A stretch of DNA of 64,000 bases from Bradyrhizobium macuxiense (GCF_007993935.1 NZ_VITY01000018.1:1-64000); one strand, 5' to 3'. Shown: positions 1 to 7,690, counted from the stretch's first letter. Notes: generated by a model from the letters alone, not told the origin. Translations and numbers: made by a program.

Positions 1-201
1 AACGAGAACACGAATGGGTTGCTGCGCCAGTACTTTCCAAAGGGGACGGATCTCAGCATGCACGATGCTGATGATCTTGAGGCCGTGGCTCTTGCACTCA
101 ACACCAGGCCCCGCAAAACCCTCGGCTGGAAAACACCGGCAGAAACCCTCGACGAACTGCTCCGAGTGAGCGATACACAGAGTGTTGCGACGAGCGGTTG
201 A
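1..201 (+). CDS. IS30-family transposase, C-terminal fragment (5' end outside window)
   Basis: The reading frame is open from base 1 and ends at TGA 199-201, so this is the last 66 codons of a longer gene. The residues NENTNGLLRQYFPKGTDLS and LNTRPRKTLGWKTPAE are the conserved C-terminal end of the IS30 DDE integrase core; the glutamate in NENTNG is the third catalytic acid in that family. The protein would cut and join DNA for transposition of its element. Whether the copy is intact cannot be told because the N-terminal helix-turn-helix and the two catalytic aspartates lie outside. No terminal inverted repeat could be defined downstream. Confidence 0.85.
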   Translation, partial: NENTNGLLRQYFPKGTDLSMHDADDLEAVALALNTRPRKTLGWKTPAETLDELLRVSDTQSVATSG

Positions 202-212
202 ATCCGCCCTGG

Positions 213-235
213 ATCGCCCGGTCGAGCCGGGCGAT
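213..235. repeat. Short palindrome after the transposase
   Basis: ATCGCCCGG, a 5-base loop and CCGGGCGAT form perfect 9-bp arms, 12 bp after the transposase stop. It could act as a terminator stem but no T-run follows. Similar GCCCGG hairpins are common intergenic elements in Bradyrhizobium-type genomes (general knowledge). Confidence 0.5.
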
Positions 236-267
236 GACATTGGAGGAGTACACAACTCTTCCCGCGC

Positions 268-389
268 GTCGTCCCTGCGAAAGCAGGGACCCATACTCCG
301 CGGCGGAGATTGTGAACGGGACTCGTCGTTCTGCCACTACGCAACAACCCGCATCTGTGGTTATGGGTCCCTGCTTTCGCAGGGACGAC
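268..389. repeat. Inverted repeat pair with 28-bp perfect arms, each holding its own palindrome
   Basis: Bases 268-295 and 362-389 are exact reverse complements. Each arm contains the 20-bp hairpin GTCCCTGCGAAAGCAGGGAC (271-290) or its reverse complement (367-386). The spacer is 66 bp without a convincing gene. This is the organisation of paired REP elements (BIME-like). The whole stretch 202-452 between the transposase and the next gene holds only this and the hairpin at 213-235. Confidence 0.7.
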
Positions 390-452
390 ACCGAGTGTGT
401 TGCGCGGGCGGTGGACCACGGCGCTGCATTCTCGTGACATGATTGTCCGAGG

Positions 453-1679
453 TTACTCGCTGCCGACCTCGCCGGTGATGATGTTGCCGAACAGCGTCCA
501 ACTCTCGCCTTCGAATCGCATCAGCTGCGATTGCTCGATCGGACGGAAGTCGGTCGCGCTGGTGTTGATCCGGATTCCGGGCAGGATCATCTTCGGCGCA
601 AAGTCTTTCACGCTGGCGGCCTGCTTCATCACGTTCTCGCGCGTCAGGTCATCGCCGCATTGCTTGAGCACCTGCGCGAGCGTCTGCGCGGCGGCGTAGC
701 CATAGACGTGGTTGCCGTTGGTCTTGTCGCCGTCGGGCATGTATTTGTCCATGAACGCCCGCCACTCCTTGGTCTCGGCGTCATCGGCCCAGATCTTGTC
801 GGTCGGATCCTTGAGGTAGGCGACCGAGATGATGCCTTGCGAGTTTTCGACGCCCGCGGCGCGCATCACCGAAGCGACCGAGGTTGCGGTCGAGGTCAGG
901 AAGAACGTCGGCTTCCAGCCGAGCTCGGCGACCTTCTTGATGGTCTGCGCCGCGCCCTTCGGGGCTGCCCAGCTGAACAGGATGTCGGCGCCCGAGGCGC
1001 GCAGCGCCACGATCTGCGAATCCAGCGTCGGATCGGTCAGCTCGTAGGACTTGTCGGCGACGATCATGCTGCCGGCCTTGTCGCCGAGGCCGTCGCGCAG
1101 CCCCTTGAGCGCATCCTTGCCGGCATCGTCGTTCTGCCAGAGCACCGCGATCTTGCCGTTCGGGAACTTGTCCAGGATGTATTTGGCGTAGATCCGCCCT
1201 TCGCTCTGGTAGTTCGGCTGCCAGCCCATCGTCCACGGAAAGCCTTGGGGATCGCCGAAGCGCGTCGCGCCCGATGCGATGAAGAGGTGAGGGACCTTCT
1301 TGCCGTTCAGGTATTTCTGGATCGCGACATTGGGCGCGGTGCCGAGCGGCTGGAACACCAGCAGCACCTCGTCGCCCTCGACCAGCTTGCGCGCCTGCTC
1401 GACCGATTTCGGCGGCGAGAAGCCGTCGTCGTAGCTGATGAAATTGATCTTGCGGCCGTTGATGCCGCCCTGATCGTTGATCATCCTGAAATAGGCCGCT
1501 TCGGTGCGGCCGATCGCGCCGTAGGCGGACGCGGGGCCGCTATAGGGCATGATATTGCCGATCTTGATCTCGGCATCCGAGACCCCCGGGCCGTAGTTCT
1601 TCTGCGCGAGCGCCGGCGACAGCGCACTGAGCGTTGCCGCGACCGCAAGCCACGCGCGAAGACAAAATCCGTCCAACAT
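453..1679 (-). CDS. Branched-chain amino acid-type ABC transporter substrate-binding protein
   Basis: A 408-residue periplasmic binding protein of the LivJ/Peripla_BP_6 fold. A signal peptide is visible (hydrophobic core about residues 9-25, likely cut after ALA), and the mature protein starts QKNYGPGVSDAEIKIG, the usual opening of this family in Rhizobiales. No permease or ATPase is adjacent, so it must work with a transporter elsewhere or as a stand-alone binding protein. It is divergent from the flavin monooxygenase at 1856, and a LacI-type palindrome lies between them, which suggests it captures the substrate of that module. The ligand is unknown; family members bind amino acids, amides and aromatic acids. 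It closely resembles the protein encoded at 51116-52327. Confidence 0.88.
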   Translation of the reverse strand: MLDGFCLRAWLAVAATLSALSPALAQKNYGPGVSDAEIKIGNIMPYSGPASAYGAIGRTEAAYFRMINDQGGINGRKINFISYDDGFSPPKSVEQARKLVEGDEVLLVFQPLGTAPNVAIQKYLNGKKVPHLFIASGATRFGDPQGFPWTMGWQPNYQSEGRIYAKYILDKFPNGKIAVLWQNDDAGKDALKGLRDGLGDKAGSMIVADKSYELTDPTLDSQIVALRASGADILFSWAAPKGAAQTIKKVAELGWKPTFFLTSTATSVASVMRAAGVENSQGIISVAYLKDPTDKIWADDAETKEWRAFMDKYMPDGDKTNGNHVYGYAAAQTLAQVLKQCGDDLTRENVMKQAASVKDFAPKMILPGIRINTSATDFRPIEQSQLMRFEGESWTLFGNIITGEVGSE

Positions 1680-1782
1680 CCCTCGTTCACTCCCTGATTA
1701 TTCGCTGATCGCCTTGTGACGTGCGCGGGCCTGGACGGCCTGCGCGTTGACGCCCGGCAACAATTATCGTATGCGCTTCCGG

Positions 1783-1800
1783 TCTGGAAACGTTTCCAGA
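1783..1800. promoter_or_regulatory. Perfect 18-bp palindrome, likely LacI-family operator
   Basis: TCTGGAAACGTTTCCAGA reads the same on both strands and has the central CG typical of LacI/GalR operators. It lies 55 bp before the monooxygenase start and about 100 bp before the divergent binding-protein start. A near copy precedes the cupin gene at 3598-3615, and a LacI regulator gene is at 4056-5096. That this regulator binds here is inference. Confidence 0.75.
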
Positions 1801-1855
1801 TTAGCGCGTGTTGCCACCGATGGCAATATTCCCTGCGGCCGGAGAGATGTGACAA

Positions 1856-3487
1856 ATGAGCAGACTGGAGCAGACGAGCCCGGACCATGGCGCGAGGCCG
1901 CCGCTGGTCGCCGAATGCGATGCCGTCGTGGTGGGAGCCGGCTTCGGCGGGCTGTATGCGATCTACCGGCTGCGCGAGCTCGGGCTCAAGGTGATCGGCA
2001 TCGAGGCGGCGTCCGACGTCGGCGGCACCTGGTACTGGAATCGCTATCCCGGCGCGCGCTGCGACATACCGAGCCTGTTCTATTCCTACACCTGGTCGGA
2101 GGAACTGCGGCAGGAATGGCGCTGGAGCGAGAAATACGCCGCGCAGCCGGAGATCCTGAGCTATGCGCAGCATGTCGTCGACCGGTTTGAGCTGCGCTCC
2201 CTGATCCGCTTCGATACGCGCGTGACCAGCGCCGACTGGGACGAAGCCGGCGAGAGCTGGACGGTGCGCACCGATCGCGGCGATTGCATCGTCGCATCCA
2301 TTTGCGTGATGGCGACCGGCAATCTGTCGGTGCCCAACAAGCCGAAGCTGCCGGGACTGGAGCGCTTCGGCGGGCCGGTCTATCACACCGGGCAGTGGCC
2401 GCATGAGGAGGTCGACTTTTCGGGCTTGCGTGTTGCCGTGATCGGCACCGGCTCGTCGGGTGTGCAGACCATCCCGATGGTCGCCAAGGCGGCAAGCCGC
2501 CTGACCGTGTTCCAGCGCACGCCGAACTACTCGGTGCCGGCACGCAATGCGCCGCTGTCCGACACCGATATCGCGGCCGCCGAGCCGTTGATCGCGAAAT
2601 ATCGCGAAAGCCTCGAGACGCCGGAATTCGGGCGGGTGCCCGCGAACGCATTCGACGCTGCGGTGCCCGACCGCGACGTGCAATGGGCGCGCTATGAACA
2701 GCTGTGGGAGCAGGGCGGCGGCGGCATCCTGACCGCGTTCCCGAACATCCTGACCGACGAGGCCGTCAACGACGTCGCCTGCGACTTCGTGCGGGACAAG
2801 ATCCGCGGCATCGTCAACGACGCGGCGACGGCGGAGGCGCTGTCGCCGAAGAACTATCCGCTCGGCGTCAAGCGCATCTGCATCGATACCGGTTATTTTG
2901 CCACCTACAATCTGCCGCATGTCGAGCTGGTCGATCTGCGCACAGAACCGCTGACGGCGGTCACCGAGACCGGCCTCGAGACCGCGACACGGTCCTTCGT
3001 GGTCGATGCGCTGGTGCTGGCGACCGGCTATGACGCGATGACGGGAGCGCTCGCCGCGATGCAAATCCGCGGCCGCGACGGCGCGACATTGAACGAGGCC
3101 TGGGCCGGCGGGCCCAGCGCCTATCTCGGCCTAATGGTGTCGGGCTTTCCGAACCTGTTCGTCGTGACCGGGCCGGGGAGCCCATCAGTTATTGGTAATG
3201 TGATCCACGCCTGCGAGAACCATGTCGAGTGGATCGCAGCGTGCCTCGACAGCATGCGCGCCAACGGACAAACGCGGATCGAGCCGGATCGCGATGCCGA
3301 GCGCGCCTGGATGGCGCATGTCGCTGACGCTGCCAGCCGCACGCTCTATCCGAAGGCCAATTCCTGGTACCAGGGCGCCAACATCGCCGGCAAGCCGCGG
3401 GTGTTCATGCCCTATGTCGGCCAGGGCTACCGCCATCGCATCGCGCAAATCGCGCAGCGTGGTTACGAGGGTTTTGAGTTGCGCTGA
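1856..3487 (+). CDS. Flavin-containing monooxygenase, Baeyer-Villiger type
   Basis: A 543-residue FAD/NADPH enzyme. The FAD-binding GAGFGG is at residues 27-32, the NADPH-binding GTGSSG at 197-202, and the Baeyer-Villiger fingerprint FxGxxxHTxxWP is present as FGGPVYHTGQWP at 171-182. Length and motif spacing fit cyclohexanone/phenylacetone monooxygenase relatives, which insert one oxygen next to a ketone to give an ester or lactone. The start ATG is the first in frame and lies 55 bp after the LacI-type palindrome. With the neighbouring binding protein and cupin it suggests catabolism of a cyclic or aryl ketone, but the substrate cannot be read from sequence. Confidence 0.88.
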   Translation: MSRLEQTSPDHGARPPLVAECDAVVVGAGFGGLYAIYRLRELGLKVIGIEAASDVGGTWYWNRYPGARCDIPSLFYSYTWSEELRQEWRWSEKYAAQPEILSYAQHVVDRFELRSLIRFDTRVTSADWDEAGESWTVRTDRGDCIVASICVMATGNLSVPNKPKLPGLERFGGPVYHTGQWPHEEVDFSGLRVAVIGTGSSGVQTIPMVAKAASRLTVFQRTPNYSVPARNAPLSDTDIAAAEPLIAKYRESLETPEFGRVPANAFDAAVPDRDVQWARYEQLWEQGGGGILTAFPNILTDEAVNDVACDFVRDKIRGIVNDAATAEALSPKNYPLGVKRICIDTGYFATYNLPHVELVDLRTEPLTAVTETGLETATRSFVVDALVLATGYDAMTGALAAMQIRGRDGATLNEAWAGGPSAYLGLMVSGFPNLFVVTGPGSPSVIGNVIHACENHVEWIAACLDSMRANGQTRIEPDRDAERAWMAHVADAASRTLYPKANSWYQGANIAGKPRVFMPYVGQGYRHRIAQIAQRGYEGFELR

Positions 3488-3504
3488 GGCGGGCGCTTTG
3501 CTCT

Positions 3505-3592
3505 CCGTCATTGCGAGGAGCGAAGCGACGAAGCAATCCATCGCTCCGCGTCGGCGGAGGTATGGATTGCTTCGCTTCGCTCGCAATGACGG
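3505..3592. repeat. REP-like intergenic palindrome
   Basis: Outer arms CCGTCATTGCGAG and CTCGCAATGACGG are exact complements, and inner arms AAGCAATCCAT and ATGGATTGCTT also pair, giving a long stem-loop between the monooxygenase and the cupin gene. This is the common Bradyrhizobium-type element with a CGTCATTGCGAG end (general knowledge). It may act as a transcript-stabilising or terminating stem. Confidence 0.8.
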
Positions 3593-3597
3593 ATAGA

Positions 3598-3615
3598 ATT
3601 GGAACCGTTTCCAGA
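3598..3615. promoter_or_regulatory. Second LacI-type operator-like palindrome
   Basis: ATTGGAACCGTTTCCAGA matches the perfect palindrome at 1783-1800 in 15 of 18 positions and keeps the GGAA-N4-TTCC core, here GGAACCGTTTCC. It ends 23 bp before the cupin start, where a bound repressor would block transcription. Confidence 0.65.
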
Positions 3616-3638
3616 TTGGAAGAGTTGGAGGACTGAAG

Positions 3639-4049
3639 ATGGACATCAAGCGCGCAGGAACGGTCCCGAGCCGCCGCGGCAACGCCGAGTGGTTCAGCGG
3701 CACGGTCTGGGCTGACTCGATTGTCAATGCGCCCGCACCGGCGCGGGTGCAGGCCGCGCGCGTCACGTTCGGGCCGGGGGCGCGCACGGCCTGGCACACC
3801 CATCCGCTCGGCCAGACGCTCTACGTCACCGCCGGCGCGGGATATGTGCAGAGCTGGGACGGCCCGATCCGCGTGATCCGTCCGGGCGATGTGGTGTGGA
3901 TTCCGCCGGGCGAGAAGCATTGGCATGGTGCGGCGCCAACCACGGGCATGAGCCACATCGCCATCCACGAAGCGCTCGACGGTGACTACGCGACGTGGAT
4001 GGAGCACGTCTCCGACGCGCAATACGCCGCGGCGCCGCAGGCCGATTAA
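3639..4049 (+). CDS. Cupin-domain protein
   Basis: A 136-residue single-domain cupin. Metal-ligand candidates are visible: HTHPLGQ in cupin motif 1 and GEKHWHG in motif 2, with the connecting PGDVVWIPPG turn. Such small cupins include (R)-mandelonitrile lyase-like enzymes and metal-dependent dioxygenases or isomerases; the exact reaction is not assignable. The ATG follows a GGAGG Shine-Dalgarno. It is followed convergently, 6 bp away, by the lacI-type gene and preceded by an operator-like palindrome, so it probably belongs to the same regulon as the monooxygenase. Confidence 0.8.
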   Translation: MDIKRAGTVPSRRGNAEWFSGTVWADSIVNAPAPARVQAARVTFGPGARTAWHTHPLGQTLYVTAGAGYVQSWDGPIRVIRPGDVVWIPPGEKHWHGAAPTTGMSHIAIHEALDGDYATWMEHVSDAQYAAAPQAD

Positions 4050-4055
4050 CCGGCG

Positions 4056-5096
4056 TTACTTCCGCCCGCGCGTCGCCGGCGCGGCGCAGGAGTGGCGCAG
4101 GATGAGGCGCGTCGGCAGGAATACCGGTGCGCTGCTGCCGGGCTTGTCGCTGTCGCGGATCCGCTCCAGCAGCAGCCGCGCTGCGGTGCGGCCGACTTCG
4201 TTCATGTCCCAGCTCAAGGCCGAGATCGCCGGCGTCGCATGGCGGGCGAGGTCGGTGTCGCCGCTGCACACGATCGAGACGTCCTGCGGGTAGCGCAGGC
4301 CGTTGCTGGTGATCGCTTCCAGCACCTCGGCCAGCATGCTGGTGCCGAGCGAGATGATTGCGGTCGGCGACTTTGTCATTTGCAAGAGCTGGCACACCGA
4401 GCTGAACGCAGTGTTGGCGCCCTGCATATGCGGGCGGATCAGGCCGGGATCGACCTCGATCTTCGCCTCTTGATGCGCCTGCCGGTAGCCCGCGAGCCGT
4501 TCCGAGCTCGGCAGCACCGCGGCGCTTCCGGTGAGCAGCGCGATCCGGCGATGGCCGAGGCCGATCAGATAGCGCGTCGCCTCCAGCGCGCCGCCGCGGT
4601 GATCGACGCGAACCGGGACGCTATCAGGCACCTCGCGGTCGACGGTGACGCAAGGCAGGTCGAGCGTCGCGAGCCCCTTCATGAAGTCCTTGTGGGAATT
4701 GTCGCCGGCGAACAGCAGCAAGCCATCCATCTGGCGGCGCCGCACCGCCGACAGGAACGCGGCCTCGCGCGCCTCCTCGTGCTTGGTCGCGGCCAGCATC
4801 AGGAGGAAGCCGGCGCGCTGGAACTCCTCCTCCGCCGCGCTCACCATGCCGGTATAGTGCGGATTGGAGAAGTCGGCCACCATGCAGCCGATGGTGTTGG
4901 AGGCCCGCGAGCGCAGCGCCTGCGCCGCCTGGTCCGGCTCGAAGCCGAGACGCTTCACCGCGCGCATGATGCGGGCATGCAGTTCCGCGCTGGTATAGAT
5001 GCCGCCATTGAGCGTGCGGCTGACGCTCGAAACCGACACGCCGGCTTCGGCGGCGACGTCACGAATCGTCGGTCGTGTCCGTCGCGCCTTTGTCAT
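4056..5096 (-). CDS. LacI-family transcriptional regulator
   Basis: A 346-residue repressor. The N-terminal helix-turn-helix TIRDVAAEAGVSVSSVSRTL (about residues 9-28) and hinge ALRSRASNTIGCMVAD are classic LacI/GalR, followed by a periplasmic-binding-protein-like ligand domain. It probably controls the divergent binding-protein/monooxygenase pair and the cupin through the palindromes at 1783-1800 and 3598-3615. No copy of that palindrome was seen in its own upstream region (5097-5230), so autoregulation is not indicated. The effector is unknown. Confidence 0.9.
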   Translation of the reverse strand: MTKARRTRPTIRDVAAEAGVSVSSVSRTLNGGIYTSAELHARIMRAVKRLGFEPDQAAQALRSRASNTIGCMVADFSNPHYTGMVSAAEEEFQRAGFLLMLAATKHEEAREAAFLSAVRRRQMDGLLLFAGDNSHKDFMKGLATLDLPCVTVDREVPDSVPVRVDHRGGALEATRYLIGLGHRRIALLTGSAAVLPSSERLAGYRQAHQEAKIEVDPGLIRPHMQGANTAFSSVCQLLQMTKSPTAIISLGTSMLAEVLEAITSNGLRYPQDVSIVCSGDTDLARHATPAISALSWDMNEVGRTAARLLLERIRDSDKPGSSAPVFLPTRLILRHSCAAPATRGRK

Positions 5097-5230
5097 TCGT
5101 GGTCGGGCCCTGTCGGTTCGGCAATGCCGTCGCCAGGCGCGCCAGTTGCGGCGTGCAGCGGACGACGTAGCCGATCCTAATCAGGCTCGGCCACGAATCT
5201 CAAATGATTCCTGCCGCTGCGGTTGCGGCG

Positions 5231-5968
5231 CTACGCCGACGCGGGCCGGTCGAAATAGGCGAAGGCGGCGCTGGTCAGGCCGCCGAGCAGGGACCAGAAC
5301 ACCAGGCTGGTCAGCGTGACCGCGACCACGAACTGATGCGACAATGACGACGGCACGTTGGTCTCGACATGCTCGAGCTCCGGCGCGCCGATCAGATGCG
5401 GCAGCATGATCAGGACCACGCCGGCGATCGCGGCCGGCATCGAGCGGCGGAACACGATCAGCCCGAGGCCCGCTGCTGTCGCCAGCACCGCGATCGTCCA
5501 CCAGATCTGACGCGACAGCAGTGGAGCAGTGGGCACGCCCGGCAATTCAGGCGGCAGCCCAAGGCCGGGGGCGATGGTGAAGACGGCAAAGCCCGCGAGG
5601 CCCCACATCAGGCCTTCGTGCCACGAGATCGGCTCGCCGGTCGCGCCGCTGCGGACCGCGAGGAAGCCGCAGAGCAGCAGCGCAAAGCCGATCGCGGTCA
5701 GGATGTTCGCGCCCGCCGTATAGAGATTGCGCTCCAGCCCGTCCTTCGGCTCCCAGGCCTCGGCGCCGTGATCATGGTCGGCATGATCGTGGACGAGGAT
5801 GGCCTGCGGCGGCGCTGAGGCTTCGTGCTTGTGCTCGGCCGCCTTCTCATAGACCTCGGCCCTGAGGATCAGGGGAACGGTGCTAAACTGCTGGACCGCG
5901 GTGACGATCAGGCCAACGATGAAACCGGCGATGACCGACGAGAAGACGATCGAGCGAAACGTGCTCAT
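5231..5968 (-). CDS. cbtA: CbtA family cobalt transporter subunit
   Basis: A 245-residue inner-membrane protein. The opening FRSIVFSSVIAGFIVGLIVT is the CbtA N-terminal membrane segment, and a His/Asp-rich loop (HDHADHDHG, about residues 63-71) sits between the first and second membrane segments, as expected for a metal-handling loop. The ATG at 5968 is preferred because it lies just after the cbtB stop (5979) and starts directly at the conserved segment; an upstream in-frame start would run into cbtB. CbtAB is a predicted cobalt uptake system found with cobalamin genes, which fits the neighbours here. Confidence 0.85.
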   Translation of the reverse strand: MSTFRSIVFSSVIAGFIVGLIVTAVQQFSTVPLILRAEVYEKAAEHKHEASAPPQAILVHDHADHDHGAEAWEPKDGLERNLYTAGANILTAIGFALLLCGFLAVRSGATGEPISWHEGLMWGLAGFAVFTIAPGLGLPPELPGVPTAPLLSRQIWWTIAVLATAAGLGLIVFRRSMPAAIAGVVLIMLPHLIGAPELEHVETNVPSSLSHQFVVAVTLTSLVFWSLLGGLTSAAFAYFDRPASA

Positions 5969-5978
5969 GCCGACGAGG

Positions 5979-6170
5979 TCAGTGGCAGGGGAATGCGTTG
6001 GAGTGGCGCACATCGTGCGCGGCGTTGTGGATCACGTCGATGTGCGAGAAGCCGACCACGCCGACGATGAACAGGCCGAGCGTCATCGCCATCAGGGACT
6101 GGGCAAGCCGGCCGACCTGTCGGGTGGCAACCGGCAGATGCTGGGCTTGCGCGGTCTGGGACTGGCTCAT
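5979..6170 (-). CDS. cbtB: CbtB family cobalt transporter subunit
   Basis: A 63-residue protein with one membrane span (about residues 28-45) and the C-terminal HNAAHDVRHSNAFPCH, the His-rich tail typical of CbtB and the likely metal site. Its ATG overlaps the stop of the preceding small gene (ATGA at 6170-6167), and cbtA follows 10 bp later, so the three are probably translationally coupled. It would act with CbtA in cobalt import. No cobalamin riboswitch was seen directly upstream. Confidence 0.88.
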   Translation of the reverse strand: MSQSQTAQAQHLPVATRQVGRLAQSLMAMTLGLFIVGVVGFSHIDVIHNAAHDVRHSNAFPCH

Positions 6171-6424
6171 GATCGTTCTCCACGTTCGATTTGGTCGGCT
6201 TCTAGCACCTTTCGGGCGATGTCGCGACTGGTAAGATGCAGATTTGTTCCAGAAGGGATGCGCTTGCGCAGGATCTTGGCGCGTGCCGCGGCTCTGAATG
6301 CGCCTGTATGGCGCTCGAAATAACTGAGGCAGGCCTCCGGCACCGGCTCTGCGCCGAGCAGCGTCCGAAACGCACCCCGATGCACCGCGCAGATCGCACC
6401 GTGCTCCGGGACGGGAAACGCCAA
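6167..6424 (-). CDS. Small uncharacterised protein between bluB and cbtB (DUF1488-like pattern)
   Basis: An 85-residue frame from TTG 6424 to TGA 6167, lying in the gap between bluB and cbtB and sharing ATGA with cbtB. It reads LAFPVPEHGAICAVHRGAF, then CLSYFERHTGAFRAAARAKI, then NLHLTSRDIARKVLE. A short beta-strand opening, a Phe/His-rich helix and an Arg-rich C-terminus resemble small DUF1488-type proteins, but this is a pattern match only. No ATG or GTG is available, so TTG is assumed and there is no clear Shine-Dalgarno. The coupling to cbtB and the position inside a cobalt/B12 operon support it being a real gene. Function unknown. Confidence 0.5.
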   Translation of the reverse strand: MAFPVPEHGAICAVHRGAFRTLLGAEPVPEACLSYFERHTGAFRAAARAKILRKRIPSGTNLHLTSRDIARKVLEADQIERGERS

Positions 6425-6488
6425 GGAGGCGATGTCGGCGCGCCAGTGGGCGGCGCTGTTCGCGGCGCCGCTGCCGGTCGGAGATTCG

Positions 6489-7121
6489 TCAGCGCCGGAT
6501 GGTGAATTCACCGGGACCTCGCCGCGATTCCCACTTGGCCTGCTCGAGCTCGGGACGGTCACACTCTGCCTGGGGGTAACCGATGCAGAGGTAGCCGATA
6601 AATTTCCAGCCGTCCGGTATCTCCAGGATGTCACGAACACGCCCCGGATTGAGGATCGAGACCCAGCCGAGCCCAATGCCTTCGGCACGCGCGGCAAGCC
6701 ACATCGAGCAGATCGCGGCCACCACGGAATATTCAGACGTCTCCGGCATCGTCGCGCGGCCGAGGCCGGAGCCGATCTGGTCGCTCTTCTCGGCGAACAC
6801 CGCAAGGTGGCCCGGCGCTTCCTCGAGGCCTGATAATTTCAACGCGGCATATTTTGCGGCGCGTTCGCCCGAATAGGAGCGCAGCGCTTCGGCGTTGCAG
6901 GTCTTGAAGTCGTCGATCACGGCGCGGCGCCGTGCTGCATCGTCGACAATGACGAACCGCCAGGGCTGGCTCAACCCGACCGAAGGCGACAGGCAGGCGA
7001 TCTCGATCAGCCGCTCGATCGAGCCATCCGGCAGTGGATCGGTCCGGAAGCGCCGCACGTCGCGCCGCCACACGAACAGCTCGTGCAGTTGCCGGCGAAA
7101 CGCGTCGTCGAATGAGATCAT
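6489..7121 (-). CDS. bluB: 5,6-dimethylbenzimidazole synthase
   Basis: A 210-residue flavodoxin-destructase of the nitroreductase fold. BluB converts reduced FMN and oxygen to 5,6-dimethylbenzimidazole, the lower ligand of B12. WRRDVRRFRTDPLP near the N-terminus is the FMN-binding opening, followed by APSVG-like SPSVGLSQPWRF and the C-terminal GYLCIGYPQ. Length is normal for the family. It follows cobP by 31 bp in the same direction and is followed by a small gene and cbtBA, so lower-ligand synthesis and cobalt import appear co-transcribed. Confidence 0.93.
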   Translation of the reverse strand: MISFDDAFRRQLHELFVWRRDVRRFRTDPLPDGSIERLIEIACLSPSVGLSQPWRFVIVDDAARRRAVIDDFKTCNAEALRSYSGERAAKYAALKLSGLEEAPGHLAVFAEKSDQIGSGLGRATMPETSEYSVVAAICSMWLAARAEGIGLGWVSILNPGRVRDILEIPDGWKFIGYLCIGYPQAECDRPELEQAKWESRRGPGEFTIRR

Positions 7122-7152
7122 CGCGGGGCCTTGATACGCTTGATAGCGGACA

Positions 7153-7656
7153 TCATTTGAGCTTCATCGGCAAGCCTGCCACGACGAATTCCACTTCCTC
7201 AGCCACACCTGCGATGGTCTGGTTCATGAGGCCGGCAGCGTCGCGAAAAGTTCGCGCCAGCGCGTTGTCGGGCACGATGCCGAGGCCAACCTCGTTGGTG
7301 ACCAGGACGACCGGGCTGTGCTGGCGCGGCAGTGCCTCCGCAAGGCGCATGACTTCCTGCGACCAGTCGCGCTCCGCATGCAGCAGGTTGGACAGCCACA
7401 GCGTCAGGCAATCGACCAGCCTTGCGCCGCCGCGATCGGTCTCGGACAGCACATCAACCAGATCGAGCGGCACCTCGCGTTCGATCCAGTCGCCGCCGCG
7501 CCGTGCGCGATGCCTAGCGATGCGTTCGTCCATTTCAGCATCCAGCGCCTCGGCGGTCGCAACATAGACCGGCTGACCTGGAAAGCTGCGCGCGCGAAGT
7601 TCGGCGCGCCGGCTCTTTCCGGACCGGGCTCCGCCGGTGATCAGAATGACGGTCAT
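7153..7656 (-). CDS. cobP: Adenosylcobinamide kinase / adenosylcobinamide-phosphate guanylyltransferase
   Basis: A 167-residue bifunctional enzyme (CobP in Pseudomonas naming, CobU in Salmonella) that phosphorylates adenosylcobinamide and adds GMP. The P-loop GGARSGKS is at residues 7-14, and the RLVDCLTLWLSNLL and VTNEVGLGIVP motifs are characteristic. A strong GCAGGAGACC Shine-Dalgarno precedes the ATG. It is the first gene of the minus-strand arm cobP-bluB-small gene-cbtB-cbtA and is divergent from cobD. Confidence 0.93.
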   Translation of the reverse strand: MTVILITGGARSGKSRRAELRARSFPGQPVYVATAEALDAEMDERIARHRARRGGDWIEREVPLDLVDVLSETDRGGARLVDCLTLWLSNLLHAERDWSQEVMRLAEALPRQHSPVVLVTNEVGLGIVPDNALARTFRDAAGLMNQTIAGVAEEVEFVVAGLPMKLK

Positions 7657-7669
7657 ATGGTCTCCTGCT

Positions 7670-7690
7670 GCGAAGCGGGATCCGCTTCGC
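7670..7690 (-). promoter_or_regulatory. Hairpin in the cobP leader
   Basis: Nine-bp arms (GCGAAGCGG and CCGCTTCGC) with a 3-base loop sit just upstream of the cobP Shine-Dalgarno, in the 151-bp divergent gap to cobD. It could modulate translation or simply be a repeat. No cobalamin-riboswitch consensus was found in this gap on either strand. Confidence 0.3.

Noticed and set aside
268..389. CRISPR-like array from the repeated 20-bp hairpin units
   Set aside because: Only two units exist, in inverted rather than direct orientation, and no cas genes are present.
98..442. Overlapping frames of 79-97 codons on both strands after the transposase
   Set aside because: They run through the hairpin and the inverted repeat pair, so their residues are translations of repeats; no ribosome site or family pattern.
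1481..3064. A 527-codon minus-strand frame opposite the monooxygenase
   Set aside because: It is the antisense shadow of high-GC coding sequence, with Arg/Ala/His-rich low-complexity text and no motifs; the plus strand has full FAD and NADPH motifs.
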